Shown here piece after piece: positions 35,219 through 46,254 of a stretch of 64,000 nt of DNA. Source of the stretch: Candidatus Endomicrobiellum neotermitis (lineage in GTDB: Bacteria; Elusimicrobiota; Endomicrobiia; Endomicrobiales; Endomicrobiaceae); the NCBI GenBank assembly GCA_031282355.1, contig JAITDW010000001.1:178893-242892 (forward strand). Direction: 5' to 3'. The first letter of the stretch is position 1, and each line of letters opens with the position of its first letter. The translations under genes and the position numbers were made by a program. The notes beneath the pieces were generated by a model, which worked only from the letters and a program-made list of their open reading frames with translations, was not told the DNA's origin and made no database searches.

Positions 35219-36467
35219 TTAAAAAATTTTCTATTTGCTTTATTGTAAAAAATATGGCTCCTTTTTGAGATTCAACAGCTTTTAACGCTTTTAGTCCTGT
35301 ATCATTAAGGAATTTTTTGTTGTAAATAAATTTTTTAATTTTATAAACTAAATCGTCTAAACTATGAACAACAAATGCACCGCCATATTTTATGAGAATT
35401 TCAGACTCAATTTTAAAATTATCCATATTTTTACCAAATAAAATAGGCTTAGAATAAGCTGCAGGTTCTATAGGATTATGACCACCTTTATTTACGAATG
35501 ATCCTCCAATATAACATACATCTGATATTGCATAAATATCCTGTAATTTTCCAAAAATATCAATTAAAACAAAACTAGCATTGTAAAATCCTTCAGAAAA
35601 CAGTGAATACTCAATATCTTTATTTTTAAGATTTTTTATTAATTTATTTATTTTTGAAATATGTCTTGGTGCAACAAAGAACTTAATATTACTAAAAACT
35701 AAATTTATCTCACTGTATGCATCTATAATGATCTTTTCCTCACCGGATCTTATACTTCCAGCTGTAAAAATAAAATCTTCTTTTTTTGAAAACAAATCTT
35801 CTCTTTTTGGGATTACTGTAATATTTTTATCGTATTTTATATTTCCAGAAATAACAATTTTACTACTTTTATTTCCAAAAAAAATAAATCTATTAGCATC
35901 CTCTCTACTTTTTGCTATAAAAAGATCAATTAACTTTAGAAATTTACTCCAAAAAAATTTAAAATTCTTATATAACTTAAAAGACTGAGCTGATATTCTT
36001 CCGTTTATTATTATTATTTTAATTCTTTTATTTGAAGCAATATAAAGCATATTTGGCCAAAATTCAGTTTCAACGATAACTAAAACATCCGGTTTAATGA
36101 TACTAAATGCTCTATACATAATAGGATAAATGTCTAAAGGGAGTAAAGCCACAAAATTTGCTTTCTTAAGTTTTTTAGCATATTCTCTGCCACTCTTTGT
36201 AACCAAAGTTAAAACAATATAATATTTATCTTTAAAATTATCTAAAATAGGCTCTATGGAACGAACTTCACCAAGCGAAGCACAATGTATCCAGAGAGTT
36301 TTCTTTAAACAATTGTTTATGTTTAGTCCCTTATAGATTGCAAAGCGTTCAGATAATCTATACAGTACATCGTTACGATATTTGTTGCTAAATATAATTG
36401 TAAATACTGCAAAAGGCGAAAAAAGAACAAAAAGAACGTTATATGTTGTAATAAGAAATCTTATCAT
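35211..36467 (-). CDS. waaA: 3-deoxy-D-manno-octulosonic acid (Kdo) transferase
   Basis: At 418 residues this is the usual WaaA length. An N-terminal membrane anchor (TTYNVLFVLFSPFAVFTIIF) is followed by the GT30 acceptor half: LWIHCASLGEVRSIEPIL with the catalytic Glu, LTLVTKSGREYAK, and VIVETEFWPNML. The GT-B C-half has TAGSIRSGEEKIIIDA and YIGGSFVNKGGHNPIEPAAYSKPILFG, the CMP-Kdo site. It transfers Kdo to the lipid A precursor. It is the first gene of the LPS core operon; upstream lies a long spacer. Confidence 0.95.
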   Translation of the reverse strand: MIRFLITTYNVLFVLFSPFAVFTIIFSNKYRNDVLYRLSERFAIYKGLNINNCLKKTLWIHCASLGEVRSIEPILDNFKDKYYIVLTLVTKSGREYAKKLKKANFVALLPLDIYPIMYRAFSIIKPDVLVIVETEFWPNMLYIASNKRIKIIIINGRISAQSFKLYKNFKFFWSKFLKLIDLFIAKSREDANRFIFFGNKSSKIVISGNIKYDKNITVIPKREDLFSKKEDFIFTAGSIRSGEEKIIIDAYSEINLVFSNIKFFVAPRHISKINKLIKNLKNKDIEYSLFSEGFYNASFVLIDIFGKLQDIYAISDVCYIGGSFVNKGGHNPIEPAAYSKPILFGKNMDNFKIESEILIKYGGAFVVHSLDDLVYKIKKFIYNKKFLNDTGLKALKAVESQKGAIFFTIKQIENFLNV

Positions 36468-37316
36468 TTTTTTTCTGAATCATGAATTTATCAACTCTGT
36501 GCTTCTGTTTTAAGAAGAACTTCATTCAATACTTTCTTTAACAACAAATTTTCTAAAACTTCAATTTTATTATATTAAATGAAACTATTGTATCATCGTA
36601 TGATAACTATAATTTTTTATTTACAAAATCATATACTGAATAATCTAAGAGGTATAAATATCCTTATAATTAGTATTATACCTCATATGCAATATTTAAC
36701 TAAAAAACACTGCATAAATAAATTAACAACACGTTTGAAAATATATTTCACGATATTTTAACATATATATTTATTTTTTATTTTCTAGGATTACTAATAA
36801 ATTTTAAATTAAAAAAAATCAATAAATTACTTTTTAAAATTTATCTTAAGATTCAAAAATTTCAGAAAAATTGGGATAATCTGTATCGAATATAGTCCAA
36901 AAAAAACTTCTGATAACTAAAACTTATAGTTGCATGAACAAACACGGACACGCTAAGGAAATATAAACATAAATATAGAAATCGACATAATAATCACTCA
37001 CTGTATACATACTCAGGTAGTTGCAACAATATCCACTTATCCATTATTATACTTTAACACTATTACAAATCCTGCACACCAAATTAACTGATCAATATTA
37101 CTAACACTTTTTACTAATCTAATTCTCTTAATTTAATATCTCTATTTAAATATGAAACACTGAATCAAAAAGAAAAATGTATCTCTCTTTTAAATCTAAC
37201 TTCAAAATCTTATTTAATGTTGTAGTATTACTTTTTTGTTAGCTTCTTTTTAATATTATTAGAGTAATAAACAATAAAATAATCACAAATAATTTATGAT
37301 TAATCTTACTAACTAA
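36468..37316 (-). other. 849-bp gene-poor spacer, possibly containing a decayed gene end
   Basis: No intact gene is present. Just upstream of waaA on the minus strand, around 36490-36575, a short open stretch reads KIEVLENLLLKKVLNEVLL followed by KTEAQS and a stop. It looks like a real protein C-terminus rather than random AT-rich translation. A stop codon lies a few codons before it and no matching N-terminal part is readable. This may be the remnant of a lost LPS or envelope gene. The rest of the spacer is unstructured AT-rich DNA with one copy of the dispersed AAAAAACACTGC motif. Confidence 0.35.
36702..36713 (+). repeat. Dispersed 12-bp intergenic motif, copy 2
   Basis: This is an exact AAAAAACACTGC with the same T...AT flanks as copy 1 at 1998-2009. 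It lies in the gene-poor spacer upstream of waaA. Confidence 0.45.
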
Positions 37317-38006
37317 TCAAAGCAATTTTTTGTCATTTATTATCAATTCAAAAGTACAGTTTAAAAAACTGGCAGCTCTCCTGCACATAAGCATTCTATA
37401 TATAAATATTTCAAAGTATTCCATAATTTTGGATATGTTTGTATCGATTGAAAGCTGAAGCGATATAATTTTTTTATCTTTAATAACTTTTAAGAAGGAT
37501 TTATCAACAGCAGAATTTACTCTATCGTGCATATCGTATTTTGTGATATCAAAATTTCTTACTCTTGTCTTATGTACATCAGACTTATCAGCTAAAATCA
37601 AAGCTGCTGCTATAGGGTTAACTGGATCTCCAATCTCTTCCTCATGATTACCTATAGCAGAAATTATCAATGCAATTTCTTCTGGTGTAGCTCCTGCATC
37701 TTTAAGCAATTTCATCGCTATAATAGCTGCAGATTGTCCATGGTTTTTTCTATTTATAACATTTCCTATATCATGCATATACCCAGCTATGCCAGCAAGC
37801 TCCTGAATTCTTTTTGGATAGTCAAGATACAATAAAATATTTTCAGATATAGAAGCAACTAAACTCACATGTCTTATACCATGTTCAGTATAACCAATAG
37901 TTCCTAAATAGTTGTTAGCTGATTTGATGAATATGTTGACTATTGGATTTTTCTTTATATCTTTAAGGTTTATATTTGAATACTTATGTTTAATCTTATT
38001 AGTCAT
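37317..38006 (-). CDS. HD-domain phosphohydrolase, paralogue 1
   Basis: The 229-residue HD-superfamily protein has metal ligands in family order: EHGIRHVSLV, AGYMHDIGNVINRKNHGQSA, SAIGNHEEEIGDPVNPIAAALILADKSDVHKTRV. The segment MHDRVNSAV follows and a C-terminal domain ends F-L-N-C-T-F-E-L-I-I-N-D-K-K-L-L. It is clearly paralogous to the protein encoded at 39693-40361, sharing the HD core, the DP(V)xxIAAALILxDKxDV block and the C-terminal M-x-Y-F-E-I-F...CRRA motif. HD proteins cleave phosphoesters such as nucleotides or cyclic dinucleotides; the substrate is unknown. It is the last gene of the HD-tgt-yajC-HD group. Confidence 0.82.
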   Translation of the reverse strand: MTNKIKHKYSNINLKDIKKNPIVNIFIKSANNYLGTIGYTEHGIRHVSLVASISENILLYLDYPKRIQELAGIAGYMHDIGNVINRKNHGQSAAIIAMKLLKDAGATPEEIALIISAIGNHEEEIGDPVNPIAAALILADKSDVHKTRVRNFDITKYDMHDRVNSAVDKSFLKVIKDKKIISLQLSIDTNISKIMEYFEIFIYRMLMCRRAASFLNCTFELIINDKKLL

Positions 38007-38131
38007 TTTTTTATATTTTATATATTATAACAACTACAAACTAACGATATTATTAAATTCAAAGTAGTTTAGGATGAATATTTTGCGCATAAAAAATATC
38101 TAAAAACAACTTTTTTATTTACAATTTTTTA

Positions 38132-38515
38132 CTATGATTCATTATTAGATACTTCTCCTATTTCTTTTGCTATAACAGTAGAAATAGCTCGTTTTGCAAT
38201 TTGAACATAAACTCCATCAGCAATTTTTGCTTCAACAATATCTCCATTAACACAACCGACAGTAGCATACAACCCACCAATTGTAATAATTCTATCATCT
38301 TTTTTTAAAGCATTTAATACATTTTGATGTTGTTTAGCTTTCTTTTGCTGAGGCCTTATTAGGAACAAATAAAAAAAAACAAATATTAAACCTAATGGTA
38401 CTAGTCCACTAAAAGAAGATAACCCATCTAATGGAGTACGCGCAAATACTAGAGACGGTGTCATAAGAATAATCAACATTAAAAATAGTGCTGAGACATT
38501 AGTGATTTTTTTCAT
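38132..38515 (-). CDS. yajC: Preprotein translocase accessory protein YajC
   Basis: This is a 127-residue single-pass protein. A hydrophobic leader-like start (ALFLMLIILMTPSLVFA) is followed by the YajC membrane helix VPLGLIFVFFYLFLIRPQQKKAKQHQ and the cytoplasmic domain LKKDDRIITIGGLYATV. YajC associates with SecDF and the holotranslocon. It follows tgt (42 bp), the classical tgt-yajC order; secDF does not follow here. Instead the first HD paralogue lies next. Confidence 0.93.
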   Translation of the reverse strand: MKKITNVSALFLMLIILMTPSLVFARTPLDGLSSFSGLVPLGLIFVFFYLFLIRPQQKKAKQHQNVLNALKKDDRIITIGGLYATVGCVNGDIVEAKIADGVYVQIAKRAISTVIAKEIGEVSNNES

Positions 38516-38556
38516 TTTTTAACCTCATTTTAACTTTATTTTAACCCTTTCAGAAA

Positions 38557-40361
<1,805 letters not shown>

Positions 40362-40575
40362 AACTCTGGTAATTATATCATTTTAAATTAAGTATTATCT
40401 CGCAATACAAACAGTAGGAATCTATATCTAAACTATAAAAATTTCTAAGAATATTATCTATCAAGATTTTGTAAAACAGGAAAGAGATGGAAAAAGACAA
40501 AATTGAAAGAAACATTTAAAAAAGTACAAACATAAAAAAAATAGAGCAATACAAGCATTTACAACTCATAAATTT

Positions 40576-41130
40576 TCAGTATCTAGATTTAAGATTTTTT
40601 ACCAATCCATCAACTGATACCTTGAGTAATGATATACTGCTAAAATTGTTAACAAAAGTAATATCAGCCATATTTATTGTTCTCATTAACTGCTGACCAT
40701 GACCATCAATTTGTAATTCCCTCTCTTCAAATTCAACAAATTTTTCTATGGTACTAGGATCTCCAGCCCTATTCCTACTTCTCATCCTTGAAAAACGTAT
40801 ATGCCGAGTAGCATCAACATTCACTAAAATAAAATTACTTTTTTTGAGTTCAATAACTTCATCAGGATGTCTTATTGACGTTATACAACAATTAGAACTA
40901 AGACGATTGTTTTCTAAGACTTTTCTAGCAAGAATTCCATTTCCTTCATTTTTTCTTAACTGGTTTCCCCAAGATATCATATTTTCTCTTGAAGGTTCAA
41001 CACTAATTCTTACCATCATTTCCCTTATCACATCAGATAAAGAATAATGTTCATACCCATATTTTTCAGTAAGATATATAGCAATTGTATCTTTACCTGA
41101 ACAACAGAACCCGGTCAAACCAACAATCAT
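40576..41130 (-). CDS. P-loop nucleoside-phosphate kinase-like protein
   Basis: The 184-residue protein has a Walker A GLTGFCCSGKDTIAIYL at the very N-terminus, an LSDVIREMM segment, and a lid-like arginine-rich region RFSRMRSRNRAGDPSTIEKF. This layout is that of dephospho-CoA kinase and dNMP-kinase-like proteins (including archaeal UPF0200). It is not canonical CoaE, which has a GGIGSGKS-type loop, so I avoid that name. The substrate is unknown. Flanking spacers of ~200 bp on one side and tRNA-fMet on the other give no functional clue. Confidence 0.65.
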   Translation of the reverse strand: MIVGLTGFCCSGKDTIAIYLTEKYGYEHYSLSDVIREMMVRISVEPSRENMISWGNQLRKNEGNGILARKVLENNRLSSNCCITSIRHPDEVIELKKSNFILVNVDATRHIRFSRMRSRNRAGDPSTIEKFVEFEERELQIDGHGQQLMRTINMADITFVNNFSSISLLKVSVDGLVKNLKSRY

Positions 41131-41170
41131 TTTATTTTTAACCTTTCATGTTTGTACAACACAGCAGCAC

Positions 41171-41182
41171 AAAAAACACTGC
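41171..41182 (+). repeat. Dispersed 12-bp intergenic motif, copy 3
   Basis: An exact AAAAAACACTGC lies between the small kinase gene and tRNA-fMet. The flanks differ from copies 1 and 2. Both neighbours are transcribed on the minus strand. Confidence 0.45.
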
Positions 41183-41195
41183 CTAGTTTTTATCT

Positions 41196-41269
<74 letters not shown>

Positions 41270-41372
41270 TCTTATATTTAGTGTAATTATAACAACATTT
41301 ATATATCTTCGTCAAATTGTTAAATTAATTTTAATTTTTTTAAACCATATAAATATAAAATATGCAATATTT

Positions 41373-42293
41373 TCAATATACTTTCCGATCATTATCTAAT
41401 CTTAATCCAATACTTTTCCACCTGCGATGAAACCAAAACCATTGTTCCGGATTTGAACGTATAACTTTTTCAAGTCTTTTGTTGTATATTGAATTTATTA
41501 TTTCAATATCCTTTTGCTTATTTCCAGTATTTGGCATAGTAATATCTTCGAGTTCAATTTTTATACTACCGTCACTTTGGTTAATGCTGAAAGCAGTGAC
41601 AATTGGACTTCCTGCATGAATTGCAAAAAATGCAGGGCCTCTAGGTGTAGATGCTAAACGTCCCAAAAAGGGTAAAAAAACACCATGTTCTCCAGCATCT
41701 TGATCTCCTAATATTGCGAGAATTTGGTTTTTTTTTAATATTTTAATAGCACTTCTAAATGACATTTTTAAATCTCTTTGAAAATTAGTGATATTAAAAC
41801 CTTTTTTTCTTCTAAAATCACTTAATAATTTATTTACAAGACTATTTGATTGTTTTGCAACAATAAAAGCAAGAGGATATTTTTTTGAAAGTGCAAATGC
41901 CGACAACTCCCAGTTTCCAAAATGAGCAGACATTAAAATTAATCCATTACCTTTATCAAGAGCCTTTTTTATTATATTTTCGTCATATATTAATAATTTT
42001 TTTATATCTGCATCAGATATTTTTGATAGAAAAATTACATCAATTACCATCTTTATAAAGGTTTTATATGTGTTTTTTGCTATTAATTTTATATCTTTCT
42101 TAGTTTTTTCAGTAAAAGATAAAGATATATTTTCTAATACTTCTCTTTTTCTTACAGGTATAAAATAGTACATTACTGTAGCTATTATTCGACCTAAAAA
42201 CTGTGAAATATTTTTACCTAGTAAAAAAAATATAACTATAAAAATTTTTAATATCAAATATTCTATACAGTTTTGAAATCTAGTTCTTTTCAT
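41373..42293 (-). CDS. Lipid A biosynthesis acyltransferase (LpxL/HtrB family)
   Basis: The 306-residue membrane-anchored acyltransferase has an N-terminal hydrophobic segment (LILKIFIVIFFLLGKNISQFL). The HxxxxE catalytic motif is MSAHFGNWELSAFAL near residue 125, and GDQDAGEHGVFLPFLGRLASTPRGPAFFA follows. F-H-R-R-W-K lies near the C-terminus. These match LpxL/LpxM lauroyl/myristoyl transferases acting on Kdo2-lipid IVA. It complements the Kdo and heptose transferases at 32.6-36.5 kb. Which acyl position is modified cannot be judged. Confidence 0.9.
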   Translation of the reverse strand: MKRTRFQNCIEYLILKIFIVIFFLLGKNISQFLGRIIATVMYYFIPVRKREVLENISLSFTEKTKKDIKLIAKNTYKTFIKMVIDVIFLSKISDADIKKLLIYDENIIKKALDKGNGLILMSAHFGNWELSAFALSKKYPLAFIVAKQSNSLVNKLLSDFRRKKGFNITNFQRDLKMSFRSAIKILKKNQILAILGDQDAGEHGVFLPFLGRLASTPRGPAFFAIHAGSPIVTAFSINQSDGSIKIELEDITMPNTGNKQKDIEIINSIYNKRLEKVIRSNPEQWFWFHRRWKSIGLRLDNDRKVY

Positions 42294-42390
42294 TTTAAAA
42301 GTTTTATTGGTATAATATTCCTCATAAAGGTATGTTTACAGTGTCATATAGTTATTATATCAAAACTGTTTATGTATTTTTTGTAAAAAA

Positions 42391-42464
42391 TACCCTGAAG
42401 AGGAATCGAACCTCCAACCTTATCCTTAGGACGGATTTGCTCTGTCCAATTGAGCTATCAGGGC
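42391..42464 (-). tRNA. tRNA-Arg(CCU)
   Basis: The acceptor is GCCCTGA/TCAGGGT (G1-U72 wobble), with loop GTCCTAA giving CCU. The anticodon stem AATCC/GGATA has an A27-A43 mismatch, and base 32 is an unusual G. CCA is not encoded. Confidence 0.88.
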
Positions 42465-42520
42465 TTATAATTTTGTTAAAAAGTATATACAAACTATATA
42501 ATTTATAAGATACAACAACA

Positions 42521-42596
42521 TCGGGGTGACTGGATTTGAACCAGCGATCTCACGGTCCCGAACCGAGTGCTTTAAACCAGACTAAGCCACACCCCG
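42521..42596 (-). tRNA. tRNA-Pro(CGG)
   Basis: The acceptor is CGGGGTG/CACCCCG with discriminator A. Loop TTCGGGA gives CGG. The anticodon stem CTCGG/CCGTG contains a U28-U42 mismatch. It is transcribed toward tRNA-Arg, 56 bp away. Confidence 0.9.
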
Positions 42597-42606
42597 AAAA
42601 TTTCGT

Positions 42607-42948
42607 TTACATTATTTTAACGATTTTATTATTTTGATCAACAAGAGCGATTTTAGGTGTGATCGGTTTATCTGAAAGCTTAAAACCCATTATTATTACT
42701 TCTTCACATTTTTTTATAAGGTGAGCTGCTGGGCCATTCATACAGATTATTCCAGAATTATTATCACCGTAAATAACATAAGTTTCTAAACGTATCCCTG
42801 TTGTATTCGATACTACAAGAACTTTTTCTCCTACCCAAATACCTACTTTATTACAAAGATTTATATCTATTGTTACACTACCCTGATAGTTTATATTAGC
42901 ATCTGTCACAGTAGCTCTAAATATTTTTGAACTTAAGACAAACTTCAC
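42607..42948 (-). CDS. panD: Aspartate 1-decarboxylase
   Basis: The 113-residue pro-enzyme has the self-cleavage site INYQGSVTIDINL, with the scissile bond between Gly23 and Ser24 that yields the pyruvoyl group. It also has KIFRATVTDAN with the conserved Lys and NGPAAHL near residue 75. It makes beta-alanine for pantothenate. No other pan genes are adjacent. It lies ten bases before tRNA-Pro and 66 bp after mscS on the same strand. Confidence 0.95.
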   Translation of the reverse strand: MKFVLSSKIFRATVTDANINYQGSVTIDINLCNKVGIWVGEKVLVVSNTTGIRLETYVIYGDNNSGIICMNGPAAHLIKKCEEVIIMGFKLSDKPITPKIALVDQNNKIVKIM

Positions 42949-43014
42949 TCTACATCACCCCCCTATTTTTTCTTTTTCTATTTGTAATAAAAACATTTAA
43001 AACAATATAAAATT

Positions 43015-44040
43015 TTATTTCTTAAACATAATGAGTCTGTGAGGAAACGGAATTTCTATTTTTTCTGCTTTAAATTTCTTATAAATATTTTTGAATACTT
43101 CATTTTGTACGAAAATTTTTGAATGTATATTTTTTACCATAAAAAATACAGTAAAATTTATTGAAGAATCCGTAAAATCAACAAATCTCACTATAGGTGT
43201 AAAAGTTTTTACAGCATTGGTATTATTATCTATTATTTCATGAACAGCAATTTTTGTAACTTTTTCTACATGCTCTAAATCGCTCCCATATGCTACTCTA
43301 CAATTTACAAATGAAGTAATTCCCTCTTTACTAAGGTGAAAATTTGTTACTATAGCTGATGAAAGCGTCCTATTAGGTATAATAATGATTGCATTAGACA
43401 TTGTTTCTCTTAACATTGTTATTCTCCAATTCATTTCAATAACAACACCCTCGTGTCCAGAATCAAGTTTAATATAATCATCTTTTGCTATTTGCTTATT
43501 TATTCCAATGATCATCCCTGAAAACAAATTAACAAGATTATCTTGAAGTGCAAGTCCAATAACTGCAGAACCAATTCCAAAAGCCGTAAAAATAGCTGAT
43601 AACTTGATACCAGCTTGATCTAATATTAACATTAATCCAATAAATATAACTATAATTCTTATTATATTTATTCCTAATACAGACTTATTAATAACTTTAG
43701 AAATAATATTAGAGATAATTGATACTATGAAAACTACTACAAAAAAAGCAAATGATGTATAAAATATTTTATGGTAGTTATGAACACTTGTTGTATATAT
43801 AGGTATATGATTTTTAAAAAAAGCAATATGTAAAGCTGAAAGAAAAATTAGAAAAGAAATATATTTTCCAGATGTTGAAAGCGTATCATTGAATAAAATG
43901 ACACCAATCTTTAATAAAATGCTTCTAACAAATTTTGTAACATACTTTTTAAATAAAAAACCAACAACCAATACTAACACAAAAACAACAACACTCTTAA
44001 CCCACAATGTTATAAGGCGATCATAAAAAAACATCATCAT
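43015..44040 (-). CDS. mscS: Small-conductance mechanosensitive channel (MscS family)
   Basis: The 341-residue membrane protein has about five N-terminal helices. The pore helix and beta domain of MscS follow: FGIGSAVIGLALQDNLVNLFSGMIIGINKQIAKDDYI, then GVVIEMNWRITMLRE and IIIPNRTLSSAIVTNF. It gates under membrane tension to release solutes on hypo-osmotic shock. The size is between E. coli MscS (286) and larger YbdG/YnaI types. It lies 10 bp after the DksA-like gene, in a likely decarboxylase-dksA-mscS operon. Confidence 0.92.
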   Translation of the reverse strand: MMMFFYDRLITLWVKSVVVFVLVLVVGFLFKKYVTKFVRSILLKIGVILFNDTLSTSGKYISFLIFLSALHIAFFKNHIPIYTTSVHNYHKIFYTSFAFFVVVFIVSIISNIISKVINKSVLGINIIRIIVIFIGLMLILDQAGIKLSAIFTAFGIGSAVIGLALQDNLVNLFSGMIIGINKQIAKDDYIKLDSGHEGVVIEMNWRITMLRETMSNAIIIIPNRTLSSAIVTNFHLSKEGITSFVNCRVAYGSDLEHVEKVTKIAVHEIIDNNTNAVKTFTPIVRFVDFTDSSINFTVFFMVKNIHSKIFVQNEVFKNIYKKFKAEKIEIPFPHRLIMFKK

Positions 44041-44050
44041 TTTTCTTTAT

Positions 44051-44422
44051 CTACTTTTTAGAATTTTCAATTTCTTCTTGACATTGTATACAATATCTTG
44101 TCCATGGAATTGCTTTCAATCTTTCATTTGGAATAATACTATTACAATATTCACATTTTCCATAGTTAAGTCTTTCTATTTTTGCAATAGCACAATTTAT
44201 TGAGTCTAATGTTATTTTATCACTAGCAACAAGTTCAAAATACATTTCTTTTTCACTATTATGACTTGCTGTATCTATTTCATCACCGACATTACTATAT
44301 AAATTATCATCAATCTCTCTTTGAACACTGTTTGTTTTATTTAATAATTCAGTTTTCTTTTGGATTAATATTTTCTTGAAGTTATCAAAATTCTTTTTAC
44401 TTTTATTCATTATATTCTCCAT
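44051..44422 (-). CDS. DksA/TraR family zinc-finger protein
   Basis: This 123-residue protein has an N-terminal coiled coil (FKKILIQKKTELLNKTNSV) and the C-terminal zinc finger CEYCNSIIPNERLKAIPWTRYCIQC. This is the arrangement of DksA-like secondary-channel proteins that modulate RNA polymerase with ppGpp. The loop EIDTASHNSEKEM corresponds to the tip region; it lacks the D-x-x-D-x-A form of E. coli DksA, so the same activity is not assured. It overlaps the end of the decarboxylase gene by one base, so translation is coupled. Confidence 0.88.
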   Translation of the reverse strand: MENIMNKSKKNFDNFKKILIQKKTELLNKTNSVQREIDDNLYSNVGDEIDTASHNSEKEMYFELVASDKITLDSINCAIAKIERLNYGKCEYCNSIIPNERLKAIPWTRYCIQCQEEIENSKK

Positions 44423-45900
44423 TAATTCGTAAAAACTTTGACAGTTTTTAACATCTCTGTTTCCTGACCACTTATTCTTATATTTTTAGAAGACATATCA
44501 AGAAGGTAATTACATATTTCTTCTGTAATTCTTTCACCTGGAATCACAATTGGAATTCCTGGAGGATAAGGAGTAAGCGTTTGTGCAGCGATATGCCCTA
44601 TAGCTTTTTTTAAACTCACTTTTTTCATATTATTTGAAAGAAATACTTCCCTCGGAGTCATAACCATTTCAGTTGCCAGAGATGGAATTTTAAGTATCCA
44701 ATTTCTCTGCTCCCCGTGATATTTCTTACTTATACTCTTGAGTGCATCCACAAAAGCTTCAACATCAAATCTGTTAGACCCTTCACCCATAATTGCAACT
44801 AAATTAAATAAATCTGCATAATCAAGCTGTATGTTATATTCCTTTGCAAGTATATTTTCAATATCATACCCTGAAAGTCCAGTTTTAGTAACATTCACAG
44901 TAAGTTTTGTTACATCTAAATCAAATCCTAATTTCTTTATTTCTAAACGTGTAAAACATTTCATCGAATGAATATTATTGATACATTTACGTCCCCACTC
45001 TGCATCCTTTATGATTCTATCAAAATTCCTCTTACCATACAAAAAAACTTGTCTTCTAGCTAAATCGAGACTTGCAAGAATCAAGTAATTTGGACTCGTA
45101 GTCTGCAGCATAGATACTATTTTTTTTACTCTATTAAAGTCTACAAGTTTTGAGTTAAAATGAAGTACAGAACCCTGTGACAGTGCAGATAAAATCTTAT
45201 GTGTCGATTGAACACATAAATCTGCCCCTGCAGTGATAGCAGATTCTGGTAACTGCTCGTTAAATAGCAAATGAGCTCCATGCGCTTCATCGACTAAAAC
45301 TATTTTTTTTCTTCTATGACATAAATCAACGATTTTACTTAACTCTGTAACTACTCCATTATATGTAGGACTTGTGATAAAAACAGCTTTAGCTTCAGGA
45401 TATTTATCCAAAGCATCTTTTATTTGTTCATAAGTTGAATTAAAAATTAAATCAAGATTTTGATCTATTTTAGGCTGAATCCAAATAGGCCAAACTCCAG
45501 ACATAATGATTCCAGCCATAATAGACTTATGAGAACTTCTTGAAACTATAATAGAATCTCCAGAATCACAAGCTGCAAGAAACATGGCCATATTACCTAC
45601 TGAAGTACCATTAACTAAAAAGAAAGAACCCTTTACACCATACGCTTGAGCCATAAGCTCTTGAGCTTTTTTTATTGGTCCTACAGGATCATGTAATGAA
45701 TCTACTTCATCAAAAACTGTAACGTCGAATTTATAAACTTTTTCACCTGTGTAACCTTTCAATTCTTTATCTATACTCCTACCATTTTTATGTCCAGGAC
45801 AATGAAATGAAATAACGTCTTTTTTTGCATGTGACATGAGAACGTCAAACAAAGGAGCCTTAGACTGTTTTACAAGTAACAGTTTAGATATTTTTTTCAT
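44422..45900 (-). CDS. Orn/Lys/Arg decarboxylase (fold type I, SpeA/LdcC-like)
   Basis: At 492 residues this is the Firmicutes-type basic amino acid decarboxylase. FHCPGHKNGRSID lies at the N-terminus. FLVNGTSVGNMAMFLA, DEAHGAHL and the PLP lysine site VQSTHKILSALSQGSVLH follow. The C-terminal PLP-domain motif TPYPPGIPIVIPGERI ends the core. It would make cadaverine, putrescine or agmatine; the substrate is not clear from motifs alone. It heads a set with the DksA-like gene and mscS, a combination that may be linked to acid or osmotic stress, which is inference only. Confidence 0.92.
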   Translation of the reverse strand: MKKISKLLLVKQSKAPLFDVLMSHAKKDVISFHCPGHKNGRSIDKELKGYTGEKVYKFDVTVFDEVDSLHDPVGPIKKAQELMAQAYGVKGSFFLVNGTSVGNMAMFLAACDSGDSIIVSRSSHKSIMAGIIMSGVWPIWIQPKIDQNLDLIFNSTYEQIKDALDKYPEAKAVFITSPTYNGVVTELSKIVDLCHRRKKIVLVDEAHGAHLLFNEQLPESAITAGADLCVQSTHKILSALSQGSVLHFNSKLVDFNRVKKIVSMLQTTSPNYLILASLDLARRQVFLYGKRNFDRIIKDAEWGRKCINNIHSMKCFTRLEIKKLGFDLDVTKLTVNVTKTGLSGYDIENILAKEYNIQLDYADLFNLVAIMGEGSNRFDVEAFVDALKSISKKYHGEQRNWILKIPSLATEMVMTPREVFLSNNMKKVSLKKAIGHIAAQTLTPYPPGIPIVIPGERITEEICNYLLDMSSKNIRISGQETEMLKTVKVFTN

Positions 45901-45924
45901 TATATATTTTACTCACAAAAGGAA

Positions 45925-45998
45925 TGCCCGGTAGAAGATTCGAACTTCTGACCCCTTCCATGTCAAGAAAGTACTCTAACCAACTGAGCTAACCGGGC
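45925..45998 (-). tRNA. tRNA-Val(GAC)
   Basis: The acceptor is GCCCGGT/ACCGGGC with discriminator A. Loop TTGACAT between CTTTC and GGAAG gives GAC. CCA is not encoded. Confidence 0.94.
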
Positions 45999-46075
45999 TT
46001 ATACATTTATTTTATTCTCACAATTCTATGTTATCACAATTTTTTCTAGCTTCATCATAACATTATCATAAAAAA

Positions 46076-46149
46076 AGGTGCGGGCCGGACTCGAACCGAC
46101 GAATAACAGTTTTGCAGACTGCTCCCTTATGCCACTTGGGTACCGCACC
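46076..46149 (-). tRNA. tRNA-Cys(GCA)
   Basis: The acceptor is GGTGCGG/CCGCACC with discriminator U. Loop CTGCAAA between GCAGT and ACTGT gives GCA. CCA is not encoded. It lies between tRNA-Val and the tmRNA gene on the same strand. Confidence 0.94.
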
Positions 46150-46254
46150 ATTTTAAATAAGTAAAAACATAGACTTAAGCACTAAACGCATGAGTATATA
46201 AAAATAAGACGTTTCAGTCAATTTTATGTATACAAAAACAGAAACCATAATCAG

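Noticed and set aside
36579-36761. 60-residue plus-strand ORF in the spacer upstream of waaA
   Set aside because: It has an AT-driven amino-acid composition, no ribosome site and no recognisable pattern; it is not supported as a gene.
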